A stretch of DNA of 7,282 nucleotides from JAVVHE01 sp032249695 (GTDB lineage Bacteria; Pseudomonadota; Alphaproteobacteria; Sphingomonadales; Sphingomonadaceae), in the NCBI GenBank assembly GCA_032249695.1, contig JAVVHE010000034.1, forward strand, positions 1 to 7,282. Direction: 5' to 3'. Position numbers and translations under genes: made by a program. Of the stretch, positions 5,510-7,282 are shown one piece after another. The notes beneath the pieces were generated by a model, which had not been told where the DNA came from, searched no databases, and worked only from the letters and a program-made list of their open reading frames with translations. Every line of letters begins with the position of its first letter. Positions within the stretch are counted from its first letter, which is position 1.

Positions 5510-6109
5510 TCACAGCATCAGCTCGAAATGCGGGCTGTCGCTTTCGCCGCGCTCGCGCGGGCGGCCGTTGCTGTTCCAGTCGGCGCCCCAGCGCAGGCCG
5601 ATCCCCAACTCGCCCGCTGCGGCGAACATCAGCTTCGCCAGCCGGTCGAACGCCCACAGCGCCTGCCAGTCATAGGGCTCGGGGAACAGGTCGACGGCGT
5701 GGCCCCAGCCGTCGGGCTGCACGAGGTGCTTCGATGCCAGCGGATGACGCAGCCACGTCACCGCTGCCACGCCCGGCCGGGCATAGCGATCGGGCACGCC
5801 CGCTGCGCGCAGCTGTGCCACGGTACGGCCCTTGCCCCAGTTCGCCCACGCCGTTTCACGCGAGCGCACACCCTCGATGACGTGGAACGCCGGCGGCGCC
5901 ATCGCGGCGGCGCGCTGCACCACGCCCACAAGGCTTGGGTGCACGCCCTTCAGTCGATCAGCGCCGACGATCGGCGGCAAGGCTACCGGCGTCCCCGGAG
6001 GCAGCGCCTTGTGCTGGTAGCGCGCACCGCGCCCGAACCCCGCCGCATAATAGAGCGCGCCGGCCGCAACCGCGCTCGCAGCCCCGCTTGCCACTACCAG
6101 TTCGATCAT
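5510..6109 (-). CDS. Phage endolysin, M15-type peptidase with SAR-like N-terminus
   Basis: A 199-aa predicted zinc peptidase that cuts peptide cross-links of peptidoglycan at the end of the lytic cycle. The M15 pattern is present: HPSLVGVVQRA (57-67), FHVIEGVRSRETAWANWGKGRT (75-96), SKH with His128, GHAVDLFP with Asp140 (136-143), LGIGLRWGADWN (168-179) and SPHFEL with His194 (192-197). His128, Asp140 and His194 are the expected zinc ligands. There are about five more residues between SKH and GHAVD than in the compact SxHxxGxAxD motif. Residues 4-26 form an Ala/Gly/Ser-rich uncharged segment followed by Arg27 and Arg30, resembling a signal-anchor-release domain. ATG 6109 overlaps the holin stop in ATGA and has GGAGG (6118-6122 complement) 8 nt upstream, so the start is well supported. 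Longer readings upstream are holin out of frame. Confidence 0.88.
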   Translation of the reverse strand: MIELVVASGAASAVAAGALYYAAGFGRGARYQHKALPPGTPVALPPIVGADRLKGVHPSLVGVVQRAAAMAPPAFHVIEGVRSRETAWANWGKGRTVAQLRAAGVPDRYARPGVAAVTWLRHPLASKHLVQPDGWGHAVDLFPEPYDWQALWAFDRLAKLMFAAAGELGIGLRWGADWNSNGRPRERGESDSPHFELML

Positions 6110-6444
6110 TCGCCGATCCTCCGTTCCGCCCAGTCGCGCAACCGGTCGCGCGCCCACGACGGGCCAAGCACGCCGATAACGACCGATCCCAGCTCGGCGA
6201 CGGTGCGCTCCCACAGCCCGTGGTCGATCCCTAGGGCCGCGATGCACGCGACGGCGGGCAGCGCCGCGACGTCGCCGAGCACGATTGCGTTCCGCCGCCA
6301 GATCCACGCGCGCCGCGCTTCGCCCTCGGCGGGCGGCGACGATGCCTCGTCGCCCCACAGCGACCGGCCGATGCGCGCGGCCGCTCCTGCCGCCGCCGCT
6401 GCGAGACAGCGCGCCCACAGCTCGACGAGCTCGGCCTCGGTCAC
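6106..6444 (-). CDS. Holin-like phage membrane protein
   Basis: A 112-aa protein directly before the endolysin, probably the holin that permeabilises the inner membrane and sets lysis timing. Hydrophobic segments are at about 53-73 (AIVLGDVAALPAVACIAALGI) and 81-97 (TVAELGSVVIGVLGPSW), plus a weak Ala-rich stretch at 12-24. The charged end WARDRLRDWAERRIGE is typical of holins that resemble the LydA/holin superfamily III pattern. The GTG at 6444 overlaps the previous gene's stop in GTGA and follows a strong GGGAGGG with 5-nt spacing, so it is preferred to longer in-frame starts. The stop overlaps the endolysin ATG. Assignment depends on position and topology more than on firm family motifs. 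A role as pinholin for the SAR-like endolysin is possible but unproven. Confidence 0.7.
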   Translation of the reverse strand: MTEAELVELWARCLAAAAAGAAARIGRSLWGDEASSPPAEGEARRAWIWRRNAIVLGDVAALPAVACIAALGIDHGLWERTVAELGSVVIGVLGPSWARDRLRDWAERRIGE

Positions 6445-6629
6445 GTCGGCCCTCCCGCTGCGCTTAACTCGGCCGCCGCCAGCCAGCGCGGCTCGGGCGC
6501 GTCGTCGGGCTGGAACAGGTAGAGCGTGCGCCCCTGGTCGACGAACCACGCCGTGACCGTCCCGGCCTGGGCCGCGATCTCCCAAACGACTGCTGCGCCC
6601 AGATCGAATGCGAATTCGTGAATAGTCAT
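6441..6629 (-). CDS. Small phage protein of unknown function
   Basis: A 62-aa protein lying between the tail-fibre gene (stop 4 nt upstream) and the holin (GTGA overlap). It starts MTIHEFAFDLGAAVVWEI and has a central TVTAWFVDQGRTLYLFQPD that looks like beta strands, followed by EPRWLAAAEL. No signal peptide, membrane segment or known motif is apparent. Upstream GGGGTAGG gives a plausible Shine-Dalgarno for ATG 6629. Tight packing and codon use like its neighbours support it as a real gene. Small genes at this place in phages are often tail-fibre assembly or lysis-regulation proteins; that cannot be decided here. Confidence 0.7.
   Translation of the reverse strand: MTIHEFAFDLGAAVVWEIAAQAGTVTAWFVDQGRTLYLFQPDDAPEPRWLAAAELSAAGGPT
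6450..6456 (-). promoter_or_regulatory. Shine-Dalgarno deciding the holin GTG start
   Basis: GGGAGGG on the minus strand, 5 nt before GTG 6444. It is inside the end of the 62-aa gene and supports the rare start codon and translational coupling. Confidence 0.7.
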
Positions 6630-6633
6630 GGAC

Positions 6634-7282
6634 CTACCCCGCAGTGATGACCGATTGCGACGGCGAGTAGCTGAGCGTGGGCGAGCCGAGCCGCCGCACA
6701 GAGGCGTAGACCTGATACAGCACCCGCGCGGACCCGCCGTTGAAGATCGTCGCGCTGTTCGATGTCTGGCCCGGCTCTGTCGGAGTGACCGGCGTGCCGG
6801 TCGCGTCCGCGACCGTCGTCACCGATCCGCCGACCGGCCCGTAGTTGATGTCGACATAGACCGTGCCGCTGCCGCTCGACGACGTGACCGAAACCGCAGC
6901 GCTGATCGGCACCGATGCGCCGGCAGCCACCGCGATCGTGAACGGTGTGCTGCCCGACCCGGTGATCTGCGCTGCGCCCTGGAAGCCCGCAACCGTCGTC
7001 AGCGCCTCGATGCGCACCGGCGACTGCCACGTGATCGTGCCGCCCGAAAGCGTGCCGATCGACGCCCACATCGGTGCAGCCGCCGCGGGCACCGAGGCGA
7101 CCGTGCTGTACCAGCCCGAGGGCGTGCCGCTGCCCGCCGACGGCGTCGCGGGCTGCGTCGCTGCGCGCTGGTAGATAACGCGCGTGCTGTCGCCCGTCGG
7201 CCCGGTCGGCCCGGTCGGCCCGGTCGCGCCCGTCGGCCCGGTCGGCCCGGTCGGGCCCGGAGCGCCCGGCGAGCCCGTCGGC
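6634..7282 (-). CDS. Phage tail fibre with collagen-like repeats (C-terminal part, runs off right edge)
   Basis: The frame is open from the right edge to the TAG at 6634-6636, giving 215 visible residues. The first 30 are Gly-X-Y triplets, mostly PTG with SPG, APG and ATG, typical of collagen-like trimerising stalks in phage tail fibres. Then comes STRVIYQRAATQPATP and SGWYSTVASVP, APMWASIGTLSGGTITWQSPVRIE, a segment type found in phage tail fibre and central tail protein C-termini. The rest is a Ser/Thr/Gly/Val-rich beta-type domain (TVYVDINYGPVG, ARVLYQVYASVRRLG) ending SQSVITAG. It probably contributes to host adsorption. There is no internal start needed; ATG 7092 is just an internal methionine. 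The N-terminus that attaches to the tail lies outside the window. Confidence 0.85.
   Translation of the reverse strand, partial: PTGSPGAPGPTGPTGPTGATGPTGPTGPTGDSTRVIYQRAATQPATPSAGSGTPSGWYSTVASVPAAAAPMWASIGTLSGGTITWQSPVRIEALTTVAGFQGAAQITGSGSTPFTIAVAAGASVPISAAVSVTSSSGSGTVYVDINYGPVGGSVTTVADATGTPVTPTEPGQTSNSATIFNGGSARVLYQVYASVRRLGSPTLSYSPSQSVITAG
7190..7282. repeat. 9-bp tandem DNA repeats coding for the collagen-like stalk
   Basis: The plus strand shows repeated CGGCCCGGT units with slight variants, encoding Gly-Pro-Thr triplets on the minus strand. Ten triplets are visible and the array continues past the edge. Such near-identical units can change number by slippage or recombination. Confidence 0.8.

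Larger units (their letters stand above)
4880..7282. mobile_element. Prophage end: attachment site, lysis cassette and tail-fibre gene
   Basis: A tRNA 3' fragment marks the left boundary. Everything to the right is phage-like: a collagen-repeat tail fibre, a small unknown, a holin-like protein, an M15-type endolysin and a lipoprotein, all on the minus strand and closely packed. Integrase, capsid and packaging genes are not in view and should lie to the right. Lysis genes at this end imply that the integrase sits near the other end beside the restored tRNA. Whether the prophage is complete or inducible cannot be told. A gene transfer agent is unlikely, since those clusters do not normally sit in a tRNA att site. 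Confidence 0.82.

Noticed and set aside
6110..6585. Upstream extensions of the endolysin and holin frames
   Set aside because: They run through the neighbouring genes out of frame; strong Shine-Dalgarno sites and ATGA/GTGA overlaps fix the starts at 6109 and 6444.
1..7282. CRISPR array, riboswitch, insertion sequence or rRNA
   Set aside because: No spaced direct repeats, terminal inverted repeats with transposase, or conserved RNA cores were seen.

Overview
The window is high-GC DNA from an alphaproteobacterium that makes bacteriochlorophyll and ketocarotenoids. An aerobic anoxygenic phototroph of the Sphingomonadales is the best fit. That placement rests on Mg-chelatase genes bchI and bchD, a beta-carotene ketolase of the CrtW family, a sphingomonad-like hisN next to a tRNA, and the overall protein style; it is inference, not a species identification.

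Left part (1-4821) is chromosomal. On the minus strand bchI (977-1978) runs into bchD (980 to the left edge) through an ATGA overlap; together they encode two of the three subunits of Mg-chelatase, the first committed enzyme of bacteriochlorophyll synthesis. A DUF2189 multi-pass membrane protein (2167-2952, plus strand) diverges from bchI. A nearly perfect 24-bp palindrome (1985-2008) lies directly upstream of the chosen bchI start. crtW (2991-3746, minus) converges on the DUF2189 gene, and hisN, a histidinol-phosphatase of the inositol-monophosphatase family (4042-4821, minus), lies upstream of crtW across a 295-bp gap holding GC-rich palindromes.

Right part (4880-7282) is the end of an integrated prophage. 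The boundary is the 3' end of a tRNA-Ala(CGC) gene (4880 to about 4927): T-arm, variable loop, anticodon loop and encoded CCA are present, but the 5' half and its acceptor strand are missing. This is the usual signature of a tyrosine-recombinase attachment site. About 95 bp inside the prophage are three tandem 11-bp repeats ending in a palindrome, candidate integrase or excisionase arm sites. The phage genes are all on the minus strand, in the order tail fibre with collagen-like Gly-X-Y repeats (open at the right edge), a 62-aa unknown, a holin-like protein, an M15-type endolysin with an Ala/Gly-rich N-terminal membrane segment (SAR-like), and a 66-aa lipoprotein. The last four are tightly packed with overlaps, a compact lysis cassette transcribed toward the attachment site and hence toward hisN and crtW.

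No wholly new system is visible. The most interesting points are the prophage junction beside pigment genes with its ordered repeats, the palindrome at the bchI start, and the SAR-like endolysin cassette.
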